NCBI GenBank assembly: GCA_034006265.1
Contig: JAVETB010000003.1
Span: 15,242 to 79,241 of the forward strand
Length of the DNA: 64,000 nucleotides
Direction of reading: 5' to 3'
From: Syntrophus sp034006265
Lineage (GTDB): Bacteria; Desulfobacterota; Syntrophia; Syntrophales; Syntrophaceae
In this document: positions 41,561-50,902 of the stretch, one piece after another
Layout: every line of letters starts with the position of its first letter
Numbering within the stretch: position 1 is the first letter of the stretch
Translations under genes and position numbers: made by a program
Notes under the pieces: model-generated
Seen by the model: only the letters and a program-made list of their open reading frames with translations
The model's database searches: none
Told to the model about the DNA's origin: nothing

Positions 41561-43150
41561 TCAACTGAGTCTCTGACTGTGCTCCATCGTCTTGTGCATG
41601 AAAATGTCGGGCCATTCCTCCATGGTGTTGGAGAGGCGCCACTCACTCATGGCCAGATATATCAGATTTCCTTCAGAATCAAGAGCAAGATTATTCCGGT
41701 ACTGCTTTTCGAAGATCGCCAGCTTTTCCCGGTCCGCACAGGTGATCCAGCGGGCGGCGGCGTAATCCGCCGGCTCGTAATCCGCTTCAACGCCGTACTC
41801 GCTTAACAGGCGGGCCATGGTCACATCGAACTGAAGTACGCCCACCACGCCCAGGATGCAATCATTGTTTGAAAGGGGTCGGAAAACCTGGACAATCCCC
41901 TCTTCCGAAAGCTGGATGAGTCCCTTTTGCAGCTGTTTCATCTTCAGGGGGTTCTTCAGCCGTACCCGGCAGAAGTGTTCGGGAGCGAAGTTGGGAATTC
42001 CCGTGAATTTCAGCTCCTCCCCTTCGGAAAAGGTATCGCCGATCCGGATGGTCCCGTGGTTGTGAATGCCGATGATGTCGCCGGGATAAGCCTCTTCCAC
42101 CGAGGCGCGATCCTGGGCCATGAAGATCGTCGCATTGGCCAGCGTCACCTCTTTGCCCAGCCGGTTATGGCGGACCTTCATTCCCCGGGTGAATTTTCCC
42201 GAGCAGATCCGGACAAAGGCGATCCGGTCGCGGTGTGCGGTATCCATGTTTGCCTGAATCTTGAAGGCAAAACCGGAAAACTCTTTCTCCGAGGGCAAAA
42301 CTTCGCGGGTCGTCGCCAGGCGCGGACGAGGGCTGGGAGCAAGCTCCACGATGGCATCCAGCAGCTCCCGCACGCCGAAATTGTTGATGGCGCTGCCGAA
42401 GAAAACCGGCGTCTGGTTCGCCTTGAGAAAATGCTCATAGACAAAAGGATTGGCAGCGCCCTCCATCAGGTCGATGTCCTCGCGAAGCTCGGCGGCCTGG
42501 GTTCCCAACCGTTCGTCCAGCCCCGGATCATCGAGATCGTGGATGACGACAACCTCCCCGCCCCGGCTCGCAGCCCCGGGTTTGAAAAGCTGTAGCTCCC
42601 TGCGATACAGGTTGTAAACCCCGCGGAAGCTTTTTCCCATTCCAATGGGCCAGGACATGGGAACACACTCGATCTGAAGCTTTTTTTCGATATCGGCCAT
42701 CAGTTCCAGGGGCGACAGGACCTCCCGGTCCAGCTTGTTGATGAAGGTGATCACCGGCGTGTTGCGGAGCAGGCAGATCTCCATAAGCTTCTCCGTCTGG
42801 GGCTCCACGCCCTTGGCCCCGTCAATGACCATGACCGCACTGTCCACGGCGGTGAGGACCCGGTAGGTATCCTCGGAAAAATCCCGATGCCCCGGCGTAT
42901 CGAGGAGGTTGATTTCAAAATCCCGGTAATGAAATTTCATCACCGAGGTGGTAACGGAAATGCCCCGTTCCTTTTCAATGGCCATCCAATCGCTCGTGGC
43001 GTGACGGGTGGCCTTGCGGGCCTTGACGGTCCCGGCCAGCTGGATCGCTCCACCGAAAAGGAGCAGCTTTTCCGTCAGGGTCGTCTTTCCGGCATCCGGA
43101 TGGCTGATGATGCCGAAGGTCCGGCGCCGTTCAATCTCTTTCTGGTGCAT
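41561..43150 (-). CDS. prfC: Peptide chain release factor 3
   Basis: 529 residues, the normal length. The GTPase motifs are SHPDAGKTTLTEK (G1), DTPGHRDFSEDTYR (G3) and INKLDRE (G4). It removes class-I release factors from ribosomes after termination. It has no operon partner. The terminator at 43196 isolates it from the upstream gene. Confidence 0.95.
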   Translation of the reverse strand: MHQKEIERRRTFGIISHPDAGKTTLTEKLLLFGGAIQLAGTVKARKATRHATSDWMAIEKERGISVTTSVMKFHYRDFEINLLDTPGHRDFSEDTYRVLTAVDSAVMVIDGAKGVEPQTEKLMEICLLRNTPVITFINKLDREVLSPLELMADIEKKLQIECVPMSWPIGMGKSFRGVYNLYRRELQLFKPGAASRGGEVVVIHDLDDPGLDERLGTQAAELREDIDLMEGAANPFVYEHFLKANQTPVFFGSAINNFGVRELLDAIVELAPSPRPRLATTREVLPSEKEFSGFAFKIQANMDTAHRDRIAFVRICSGKFTRGMKVRHNRLGKEVTLANATIFMAQDRASVEEAYPGDIIGIHNHGTIRIGDTFSEGEELKFTGIPNFAPEHFCRVRLKNPLKMKQLQKGLIQLSEEGIVQVFRPLSNNDCILGVVGVLQFDVTMARLLSEYGVEADYEPADYAAARWITCADREKLAIFEKQYRNNLALDSEGNLIYLAMSEWRLSNTMEEWPDIFMHKTMEHSQRLS

Positions 43151-43189
43151 CGTTATTTCTTGAATCCTTTCTTCTGCAAAACCATGAAA

Positions 43190-43222
43190 AAAAAGCGGGC
43201 CTCATTAGGCCCGTTTCATGTT
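43190..43222 (-). terminator. Rho-independent terminator upstream of prfC
   Basis: CGGGCC (43196-43201), loop TCATTA, GGCCCG (43208-43213). On the minus strand it is followed by GCTTTTTTTT, on the plus strand by TTTCATGTTTTTTT, so it may work both ways. It would end transcripts coming from the TIGR03790 gene. Confidence 0.75.
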
Positions 43223-43570
43223 TTTTTATGATAAGGCACTGCTTATATTGGAAAGTTCCTATAGATAAAACGAACGTGAATGTCAATTAAATTCTATACC
43301 TGCCGCGAGGAGGATTCGAAAGAACGCCACCGGCTCCGTTGTCGGGAAGCTCCGGGAGAGACGTCCTGAAGGTGTGGTCAGTCTCCCGACCTGCCTTTGG
43401 TGCCTTCCCAAGACAGCGTCTGGCGGAGCAAGCGGCCCCGGTTCCCTCTCCGGGGGCCGTGTTCGTCTTTGCCCCGGGTCTTTCGCCGTCTGATTTTCTC
43501 CACTTTAAATTCAGGATGTGGAACATCGCGACAAAGAAGTGGCTCCGGCCCGGATTTCCGTCTTTCCGTC
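43214..43570. other. Region without a gene, about 350 bp
   Basis: Lies between the prfC-side terminator and the TIGR03790 stop. A minus frame at 43287-43838 is open but mainly overlaps the real gene in another frame and has no family match. Nothing else seen. Confidence 0.5.
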
Positions 43571-44887
43571 CTAATTCATGGCTGGAAATCCGCGTCTCAG
43601 AAAGGGGCGATAAAGAGGGTCTCCGATCAGAACCTGCTGCCATGACCAGAAGGGGTTTGACACGCCGTAACATTCTGCCAGGGCCGCCCGGCCGTCGAGG
43701 AGGCAGCTGAAGAAGACTTCGGGGGCGGGAAAAGACTGGAGATAAGGTTCCGCCACGGGGCCTACCGTTGCGCAAACGCCCTTCTCGAGCATGGCCTTGC
43801 ACCAGACCGTTTTGCCCGGCGCCTTCAGGGTCGTGCACTCGGAACTGGCCACATGGAATCCCACGGCCCCCCGGACCCAGGTGAAGGCATCAACATATTT
43901 CCCAAGGCTGTACCAGCCGCAGTAAAGGGCTGCATCAGGCGCCTCGCCGGGCCCGAAGAGGGTCGGCTTGTCATTGACGACCACGTGCAGCTTCCTGCTT
44001 TTCCGAACCACGCGCGCCGTGTTGTGGATGGCCAGGTCGTACCGCTCGTAAGCCGACAACGTCTTGCCCTCTTTCGGAGCAGGCTTCTCAGGCCACCGCG
44101 TATCAAAATAGGCCCGGCCGGGAAGTCCGTACACCTCGGCGTACATGCTGTCGTCGATGATGCGGCGGACAATCGAGGGATCCGGTCCGTCCAGGCGGCT
44201 TACCAGGACGGGGCGCCGGGGCATATTCTTTATTTCCTTTCCCTGAAAGTTGAAATAATACCTGTTGGGAAGCCATCCATCCAGCTCAGGGGATTTTTCC
44301 CTGACCAGGGCCAGTTCTGAATCGACGGAGGCCCCCCAGTGGGTCCTGCTCAGGATCTGAATCTTTCTCCTCAGTTCCGCCAGTTTCGCCTGGATTTTCC
44401 GGGATTCTTCAGGCTGTTTCTTTCCGGCCAGATTCTTCCGCTGCGTCCATTCCTTCACAGCAGCCCGAAGATTCTTGAGATCGGAACCCTCCATCCGGGT
44501 CAAAGGCGGGGGAAGAACGCGCAGGGGCATGCCGTAGATGAGGGTGATGCAGTTGAACCGCCTTCCCTCGGGGTCGTTTTTTTCCAGAAAGCTTCTCAGC
44601 GGCCCGGCGATCTGCTCATCGTAGTCTCTCCTGCCCACTGTCTCACTGGTGGAAGTCCTGACCAGGAACAGGTTCGCCGATGGCACCGCGCGCCTCTCCA
44701 TATAATAGCGGGCAAGCTCCAGACTCTCCGGAACGGCGCTGTTGGCTACGACGAGAAGCTCATCGGCCACGAGTGCATGGCTGTCAGACCGGCCCAAAAC
44801 AAGGAGGAGGAAAAGCAGAAAGAGCTGGAAAGCGAGTACTTTTCCAGTACTCCGGGATAATCCCGCAAAAAACGGTATGGCACGCAT
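43571..44887 (-). CDS. TIGR03790-family exported protein
   Basis: 438 residues with a likely signal (RSTGKVLAFQLFLLFLLLVLGRSDSHA). The body has VVANSAVPESLELARYYMERR, CITLIYGMPLRV and VLIGDPLYRPF, which match the TIGR03790 family of unknown function. GGAGG lies 7 nt before the ATG. It is divergent from the TetR-efflux operon. It could be an outer-surface or periplasmic protein; no activity known. Confidence 0.85.
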   Translation of the reverse strand: MRAIPFFAGLSRSTGKVLAFQLFLLFLLLVLGRSDSHALVADELLVVANSAVPESLELARYYMERRAVPSANLFLVRTSTSETVGRRDYDEQIAGPLRSFLEKNDPEGRRFNCITLIYGMPLRVLPPPLTRMEGSDLKNLRAAVKEWTQRKNLAGKKQPEESRKIQAKLAELRRKIQILSRTHWGASVDSELALVREKSPELDGWLPNRYYFNFQGKEIKNMPRRPVLVSRLDGPDPSIVRRIIDDSMYAEVYGLPGRAYFDTRWPEKPAPKEGKTLSAYERYDLAIHNTARVVRKSRKLHVVVNDKPTLFGPGEAPDAALYCGWYSLGKYVDAFTWVRGAVGFHVASSECTTLKAPGKTVWCKAMLEKGVCATVGPVAEPYLQSFPAPEVFFSCLLDGRAALAECYGVSNPFWSWQQVLIGDPLYRPFLRRGFPAMN

Positions 44888-45084
44888 GGTTCAGCCTCCG
44901 CCTGACTTTCTTTTCAGCGCCCTTCTCAAGTCCAGCGCCCTTGCGGCCGGCCCGTTCATTCCGTCCGGCTCCCGCCCCGAATCGCGGCAACAAATCCGGG
45001 CTCTTCAAGTCGATTCATGACAGGCCTTATAAATCAATCGGCGTCTCTTTACAATTGCCAATTCCCCTCTTCTCATTTTTCCTA

Positions 45085-45112
45085 TTGACTATTTGAAACA
45101 TTTATTTAAAAT
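45085..45112 (+). promoter_or_regulatory. Promoter of the TetR-efflux operon
   Basis: TTGACT (45085-45090), 16-bp spacer, TAAAAT (45107-45112). Five of six at both boxes. The transcript would start about 30 nt before the regulator ATG. I see no clear perfect TetR operator, only AT-rich partial symmetry. Confidence 0.6.
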
Positions 45113-45146
45113 ACTCATTCTAACTTAAGCTCATGCGAGGACGTTC

Positions 45147-45857
45147 ATGAAGATTTCGAGGGAAGGGGCTGCAAAGACCCGCCAGAGCCTCCTGACAACG
45201 GCTGGTGAAATTTTTGGTGAAAAGGGCTACCGGGAAACCACGATTGCAGAAATCTGCCGGCGGGCTGGAACCAACATTGCAGCGGTGAACTATCACTTCG
45301 GCAGCAAGCAGGCCCTGTACATCGAAGCCTGGCGGCAGGCCTTTTCCGAATCCATTCAGGCCTACCCCCCCTCCGGTGGGGTGAGCGGAGATGCGCCGCC
45401 GGAAGAACGCCTTCGAGGCCAGGTCAGGGCGATCCTGAGGCGGATCACGGACCGGAACAACAGGGAGTTTCTGTTCATGCAGCGGGAAATGGCCAATCCC
45501 ACGGGGTTGCTGGAAGAGGTTCTCCGCGAGGAGATCGCCCCCCTGCAACAGAGGACGGAAGCCCTTGTTCGCGAGCTTCTCGGCGTCATGGTTCCCGAGC
45601 AGGAGGCAAAATTCTGCGAACTGAGCATCATCAGCCAGTGCATGAATCCCGTCGTGGCAGCCAGAGGCCGTGGGGAAAAAAACGGCGGGCGGAACAGCCC
45701 ACTGGACATTGAAGACCTGGAGGCTTATGCGGATCATGTCGTCAATTTTTCGCTGGCCGGAATTCGGGCCGTGCGTAATGCATGGGAAGTAAGGAACAGG
45801 GGTAAAAAAGCCGGGAGACCGTCCGTCTCCCTCAAAGGTGGAAACCGCAGACCATGA
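45147..45857 (+). CDS. TetR/AcrR regulator with CerR-type C-terminal domain
   Basis: 236 residues. The N-terminal helix-turn-helix (TIAEICRRAGTNIAAVNYHFGSKQALY) is standard. The C-terminal part matches the CerR/DUF1956 group. Its stop overlaps the outer membrane factor start by ATGA. It heads the efflux operon and presumably represses it until an effector binds. Effector unknown. Confidence 0.92.
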   Translation: MKISREGAAKTRQSLLTTAGEIFGEKGYRETTIAEICRRAGTNIAAVNYHFGSKQALYIEAWRQAFSESIQAYPPSGGVSGDAPPEERLRGQVRAILRRITDRNNREFLFMQREMANPTGLLEEVLREEIAPLQQRTEALVRELLGVMVPEQEAKFCELSIISQCMNPVVAARGRGEKNGGRNSPLDIEDLEAYADHVVNFSLAGIRAVRNAWEVRNRGKKAGRPSVSLKGGNRRP

Positions 45858-47317
45858 ACATACCTCGGACAACAATCGGCCGCAACGCGATGGCCCAAGC
45901 TTTCTGGGCGGCGGTGGCGGGAATTCTCCTGATCCTGGCGGGCTGCGCCACGGTAGGACCCGACTATGTCCCTCCCGGAATGGATCTGCCGGGAAGCTGG
46001 AACAGCCCCCTTAAAGGCGGCCTGAGGGCCGGGGAAGAACCTTCCGCATCGCTGGCCGGATGGTGGAAGACCCTGAACGATCCGGATCTCTCAAGCCTGA
46101 CTGAGCGTGCGCTGGCAGGCAACCGCGATCTGAAGCAGGCCCAGGCGCGTGTCCGCCAGGCGCGCGCCAACCGGGGCATCATCCGGGCCGGGCTCTTTCC
46201 AACGCTGGATGCATCGGGCTCCGCCACCCGGAGCCGCAGCAGCGAAGAGGCCGGAATGGGAACAACCCGGAACTTTTACATGGCGGGGCTTGACGCCGGG
46301 TGGGAACTGGACCTCTTCGGCGGCATCCGGCGCTCCGTGGAGTCGGCTGATGCGGAGCTGGAAGCCAGTCGGGAGGATCTGCGCGACGTGCTGGTTTCCC
46401 TTCTCGCCGAGGTGGCTCTCAACTATGTGGATGTCCGCACCTATCAGGCCCGGCTGAGTGTGGCGGAAAGTAATCTGGCAACGCAGAGCGAAACCTTCGA
46501 CCTGACCTCATGGCGGCAGCAGGCCGGCTTGAGCGACGAGGTGGCCGTTCAGCAGGCCCGCTACAACCTTGAAAGAACCCGCTCGCAGATACCGACCCTG
46601 CGGACAGGCCTTGAAGGGGCCAAAAACAACCTGGCCATCCTGCTCGGGGAGCCGCCGGGGAAAATACACGCTGAGCTGGAAGAGCGCAAGCCGATCCCGG
46701 CCGTCTCTCCCTCCCTTGCCGTGGGTGTTCCGGCGGATGTCCTTCGCCAGAGGCCTGACGTGCGCAGGGCTGAGCGTCAGCTGGCGGCTCAAACCGCACG
46801 CATCGGCGTGGCTGAGGCGGAGCTCTATCCAAGACTGACCTTGAGCGGCTCCATCGGCCTGGAGTCCCTTTCCTCCAGCAGCCTGTTCTCCTCTGGAAGC
46901 CGGACGGCCAGCGGAGGGATCGGAATTTCATGGAGGATCTTCGATGCCGGCGCGATACGGCAGAACATCGAGGTTCAGAGCGCCCTCCAGGAGCAGCACC
47001 TGATGGCCTATGAAGCAGCGGTTCTAAACTCCCTCAAGGAAGTGGAAAACACCCTCACCGCCTTTGCGGAAGAGGAGCAGCGCCGGCAGGCCCTGGAGGC
47101 GGCGGTCCAGGCGGCCCGAAAGGCGGCGGAACAGTCCGGTTTCAAGTACCAGACCGGCCTCACGGATTTCGACAGTGTTCTGGAGGCCCAGCGCTCCCTT
47201 TTGACCTTTCAGGATGAACTGGCCCAGAGCGATGGAACGGTTGTTTCGAATCTCATTCGCCTCTACAAGGCCCTGGGCGGCGGATGGATCTCTCTGGACC
47301 CTGACAGCAAACATTGA
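45854..47317 (+). CDS. Outer membrane efflux factor, NodT/OprM family lipoprotein
   Basis: 487 residues. The lipobox is LAGC at about residue 31. Two OEP repeats with long helices follow (YVPPGMDLPGSW, QAQARVRQARANRG, VQAARKAAEQSGF). It should form the TolC-like channel for the MacA-MacB pump. It overlaps the TetR stop. Length is normal for the family. Confidence 0.93.
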   Translation: MNIPRTTIGRNAMAQAFWAAVAGILLILAGCATVGPDYVPPGMDLPGSWNSPLKGGLRAGEEPSASLAGWWKTLNDPDLSSLTERALAGNRDLKQAQARVRQARANRGIIRAGLFPTLDASGSATRSRSSEEAGMGTTRNFYMAGLDAGWELDLFGGIRRSVESADAELEASREDLRDVLVSLLAEVALNYVDVRTYQARLSVAESNLATQSETFDLTSWRQQAGLSDEVAVQQARYNLERTRSQIPTLRTGLEGAKNNLAILLGEPPGKIHAELEERKPIPAVSPSLAVGVPADVLRQRPDVRRAERQLAAQTARIGVAEAELYPRLTLSGSIGLESLSSSSLFSSGSRTASGGIGISWRIFDAGAIRQNIEVQSALQEQHLMAYEAAVLNSLKEVENTLTAFAEEEQRRQALEAAVQAARKAAEQSGFKYQTGLTDFDSVLEAQRSLLTFQDELAQSDGTVVSNLIRLYKALGGGWISLDPDSKH

Positions 47318-47341
47318 AGGTAGAATTAAGGAAGAAAGGAA

Positions 47342-48655
47342 ATGAAAAAGTCCCCTGACATAGCCGATAAGGCCACAGATACCTCTGAAATTTCAAAGCT
47401 CCTCGAAGTTGATTCCTCACCAGGGCGCTTTTCGGCTTGGAAGAGATGGCGGATTCCGGTCCTGCTGCTGATCGTATTGGTGGCGGCTGTCGCCCTCATC
47501 GCCTCCTGGAAGGGACGAAATGCAGCAGGATCGGTGCGCTACGAAACGCAGCAGGTGCAGCGCGGTGACCTCACCGTGCTTGTCACCGCCACGGGCACCC
47601 TCCAGCCCACCAATTCCGTTGAGGTGGGCAGCGAACTGTCCGGAACCATTCGATCGGTGAAGGTCGACTTCAATGACCATGTAAAAGTCGGCCAGATCCT
47701 GGCCATCCTGGACACCTCCAAGCTGGAAGCAACCATCACCCAGTACCGTGCCGCTCTGGATTCGGAAAAGGCAAAAGTTCTCCAGGCCGACGCCACCGTT
47801 GCGGAAACCCGGGCAAAACTGGCTCAGTTCAAGCGGGTCTGGGAGCTCAGCAACGGCAAAGTTCCCTCGCAGACGGAGATGGATGCCGCCGAAGCGGCCT
47901 ATTCCCGTGCCAGGGCCAATGCGGCCAGCAGTCGTGCGGCTGTTTCCCAGGCCCAGGCCTCACTTTCCGCCAGTGAAACAGACCTGTCCAAATCGGTGAT
48001 CCGATCCCCCATCAACGGCATCGTCCTCAACCGTAGCGTCGAGCCCGGCCAGACGGTAGCCGCTTCCATGACCACGCCTGTTCTGTTCAAACTCGCAGAG
48101 GATCTGGCGGAGATGGAACTGCAGGTGAATGTCGATGAAGCTGATGTGGGAAAGATCCGTGAGGGGCAGAAGGCCACGTTTACCGTAGACGCCTGGCCGG
48201 ACCGCATCTTCCCGGCTCAGGTCGTGCAGGCCCGTTACGGTTCTACGACCACGGAAGGCGTTGTGACCTATACGACCATCCTCAATGTGGACAATTCGGA
48301 TCTGTCCCTCCGGCCGGGGATGACCGCTACGGCGAGCATCACGGTCAACAGCGTGGAGAGCGCCATCCTGATTCCCAACAATGCGCTCCGCTTTACGCCG
48401 CCAATCCAGGCGGAGAAGAGGCCTTCCGGAGGACTGGTGGGCATGCTGCTGCCGCGCCCGCCCCGTCTTTCGTCCACGCCGCGCGAGAATTCCGCCGGCA
48501 AAAAGGGGCAGCAGGTCTGGGTTCTGCACGATGGGCAGCTCAAGGCGGTCCCGGTCACCGTCGGGGCCACCGATGGCGTTGTGACGGAAATGCGTTCCGG
48601 TGATCTCCGGCCGGGAATGGCGGTGGTGACCGATTCCGTGCTGGGGGCGAAATGA
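47342..48655 (+). CDS. macA: Periplasmic adaptor of a MacAB-type pump
   Basis: 437 residues with one N-terminal membrane anchor (about 35-58). A long helical hairpin and a biotinyl-like lipoyl domain (VEVGSELSGTIRSVKV, SPINGIVLNRSVEPGQTV) mark the HlyD/MacA class. It joins MacB to the outer channel. AAGGAAG precedes the ATG. It ends overlapping the ATPase start. Confidence 0.92.
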   Translation: MKKSPDIADKATDTSEISKLLEVDSSPGRFSAWKRWRIPVLLLIVLVAAVALIASWKGRNAAGSVRYETQQVQRGDLTVLVTATGTLQPTNSVEVGSELSGTIRSVKVDFNDHVKVGQILAILDTSKLEATITQYRAALDSEKAKVLQADATVAETRAKLAQFKRVWELSNGKVPSQTEMDAAEAAYSRARANAASSRAAVSQAQASLSASETDLSKSVIRSPINGIVLNRSVEPGQTVAASMTTPVLFKLAEDLAEMELQVNVDEADVGKIREGQKATFTVDAWPDRIFPAQVVQARYGSTTTEGVVTYTTILNVDNSDLSLRPGMTATASITVNSVESAILIPNNALRFTPPIQAEKRPSGGLVGMLLPRPPRLSSTPRENSAGKKGQQVWVLHDGQLKAVPVTVGATDGVVTEMRSGDLRPGMAVVTDSVLGAK

Positions 48656-49365
48656 AGGACCTTTCCGGACACCCCCTGATCGTTCTAAAGGGGGTCACCA
48701 AAATCTTCGGTGAAGGACAGGCGGCGGTAGAAGCGCTGCGCGGCGTTGATCTGCGCATCGATACGGGGGAATTCGTCGCAGTCATGGGACCCAGCGGGTC
48801 CGGCAAGTCCACCTGCATGAATATCGTGGGCTGCCTGGATACGCCCACTGCGGGAAGCTACCTGTTCAAAGGGATTGACGTCGGGCAATTAAGCCGGAAT
48901 TCGCGCGCCCTTCTGCGGCGCCATTACCAGGGATTCGTCTTCCAGGGTTTCAATCTTCTGAACCGCACCTCTGCCCTGGAAAACGTGGAGCTTCCCCTGA
49001 TCTACCGCGGGATTTCCGCTGCACAGCGGAAGGAGCAAGCTTTACGGGCCCTGGAAACGGTTGGGCTCAAGGGATGGGAACGGCTGACCCCCGGAGAGCT
49101 GTCGGGAGGCATGCAGCAGCGGGTCGCCATCGCCAGGGCCATTGTGACCGGACCGACAGTGCTGCTGGCCGACGAACCCACGGGGAACCTCGATACGGCC
49201 CGCAGCCGGGAAATCATGGACCTCCTCACCCTGCTGAACCGCGATTCGGGAATTACGATCATCATGGTGACCCATGAACCGGACATGGCCACCTATGCAA
49301 GGCGCATCATCCACTTTCTCGACGGAACAGTTGCTTTGGATGAAAAAACAGGAGGGGAAAACTGA
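48652..49365 (+). CDS. macB: MacB-type ABC ATPase
   Basis: 237 residues. Walker A is GPSGSGKS, the signature is LSGGMQQR, and Walker B is VLLADEPTGNLD. It is a separate ATPase subunit, not fused to the permease as in E. coli MacB. The ATGA overlaps with MacA and the permease show one operon. It powers a tripartite efflux or lipoprotein/macrolide-type pump. Confidence 0.93.
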   Translation: MKDLSGHPLIVLKGVTKIFGEGQAAVEALRGVDLRIDTGEFVAVMGPSGSGKSTCMNIVGCLDTPTAGSYLFKGIDVGQLSRNSRALLRRHYQGFVFQGFNLLNRTSALENVELPLIYRGISAAQRKEQALRALETVGLKGWERLTPGELSGGMQQRVAIARAIVTGPTVLLADEPTGNLDTARSREIMDLLTLLNRDSGITIIMVTHEPDMATYARRIIHFLDGTVALDEKTGGEN

Positions 49366-50570
49366 TGCTGGGGAACTCCATTCTGCTGGCCTTTCGTGAA
49401 ATCCGGCGCAATGTCCTTCGATCCTTTTTAACCATTTTGGGGATTGTGATCGGAGTTGCCGCCGTTATCATCATGGTGACCATCGGCGGAGGGGCGACCG
49501 TTCAGGTTTCGCAGCAGATTTCCAACCTGGGCAGCAACCTGCTTATGGTGACGCCGGGAAAACGGCTGGGACCCGGCCAGACGTCCGAAACGGTCCCCTT
49601 CAAGACGAGCGATGTCGAGGCCATCGCCCGGGACGTCTCCTCCATTGCCGCCGTTGCACCGGTTTCGTCCCGGAGCCTGCAGGCCGTCGCCGGCAATTCG
49701 AACTGGTCAACAACCGTCACGGGAACGGAAACTTCATACTTCAAGGTGACCAAACGGTCCATCCGCTCCGGCCGGACCTTCAGTGAAAGCGAACTGCGTT
49801 CAGGTGCGGCGGTCTGTATTCTGGGAGACACCGTCCGCAGAAAGCTCTTCGGAAACCAGGATCCCCTGGGTGAAAAGATCCGCCTGGAGAAGCTCTCCTG
49901 CACGGTAATCGGCCTGATGGAGCCTAAAGGACAGAGTACCATGGGAACGGACCAGGACGACCTGGTGGTGATTCCCCTGCGGACCCTTCAGCGGCGCGTC
50001 ACCGGAAGCACGAACATCGGCCTGATCCAGGTTTCGGTCCGCGATGGGGCGTCGACGGAAAAGGTCCAGAAGGAAATCGTACAGCTGATGCGGGAACGCC
50101 GTCATCTCGCCCCCGACGAAGATGATAACTTCAACGTCATGGACATGAAGGAGATCACGAAGATGCTGACCGGAACGACGCAGTTGCTGACGGCCCTGCT
50201 GAGCGCCGTGGCGGCGGTCAGTCTGCTTGTGGGCGGCATCGGCATCATGAATATCATGCTGGTGTCGGTCACCGAACGCACCCATGAAATCGGCATCCGC
50301 CTTGCCATCGGCGCCCTGGAACGGGAAGTGCTGATGCAGTTTCTCGTGGAGGCAGTGGTCCTGTCGTCCTTCGGCGGTCTGCTCGGCATCGTACTGGCCC
50401 TTGCCGGATCCGTCTGGCTTTCCGGCCTGCTCCGCGTGCCCTTTGTCTTCAATGCGGGGATCGTAATGATTGCCTTCCTCTTTTCGGCGGCCGTCGGCGT
50501 GATCTTCGGCTATTTCCCGGCCCTCAAGGCAGCCCGCCTCGATCCCATCGTGGCCCTGCGGCATGAATAA
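49365..50570 (+). CDS. macB: MacB-type ABC permease (FtsX-like)
   Basis: 401 residues. A first membrane span at about 20-42, a large periplasmic domain, then three spans with the FtsX signature (ERTHEIGIRLAIGA). It forms the transmembrane half of MacB with the ATPase just before it. Substrate unknown; typical cargos are macrolides, peptides or lipids. Confidence 0.92.
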   Translation: MLGNSILLAFREIRRNVLRSFLTILGIVIGVAAVIIMVTIGGGATVQVSQQISNLGSNLLMVTPGKRLGPGQTSETVPFKTSDVEAIARDVSSIAAVAPVSSRSLQAVAGNSNWSTTVTGTETSYFKVTKRSIRSGRTFSESELRSGAAVCILGDTVRRKLFGNQDPLGEKIRLEKLSCTVIGLMEPKGQSTMGTDQDDLVVIPLRTLQRRVTGSTNIGLIQVSVRDGASTEKVQKEIVQLMRERRHLAPDEDDNFNVMDMKEITKMLTGTTQLLTALLSAVAAVSLLVGGIGIMNIMLVSVTERTHEIGIRLAIGALEREVLMQFLVEAVVLSSFGGLLGIVLALAGSVWLSGLLRVPFVFNAGIVMIAFLFSAAVGVIFGYFPALKAARLDPIVALRHE

Positions 50571-50902
50571 TTCACAAGGGCCGGCCGGAGACAGCTGACC
50601 TTCTCCATCGCCATGGCCGGAGCGGGAAGCCGCCTGGTACTGCGGCCCGCGGAGATGGTAGCCATACCATTCTCCGTCGGCGTTTACTCCCCAGGGTAAC
50701 ATGAAAAAGAGTACAAGGATGCCCTGTCCCGGATGCCTGACTGGAAAAGTTGCGACCAGACTTTTCAGGTCCCCCCCCGGTATTCCATGAGAGGATTTAA
50801 CCTTCTGATCGAGGCTTTTCCCTTGAGGGGCTCAATATAAACGGCAGTGCTTCCATTGATGTTGGGCCTTACTATCAGCTTTGCCTTTTCCGGAACAGTG
50901 AA
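50571..50902. other. Intergenic region, 332 bp
   Basis: No gene or clear structure seen between the convergent permease and WD40-like genes. Confidence 0.5.

Noticed and set aside
43287..43838. A minus-strand frame overlapping the end of the TIGR03790 gene
   Set aside because: Half of it is the wrong frame of a real gene and the rest has no support.
45091..45118. TetR operator over the efflux promoter
   Set aside because: Only partial symmetry (about 7 of 12 positions), not distinguishable from AT-rich background.
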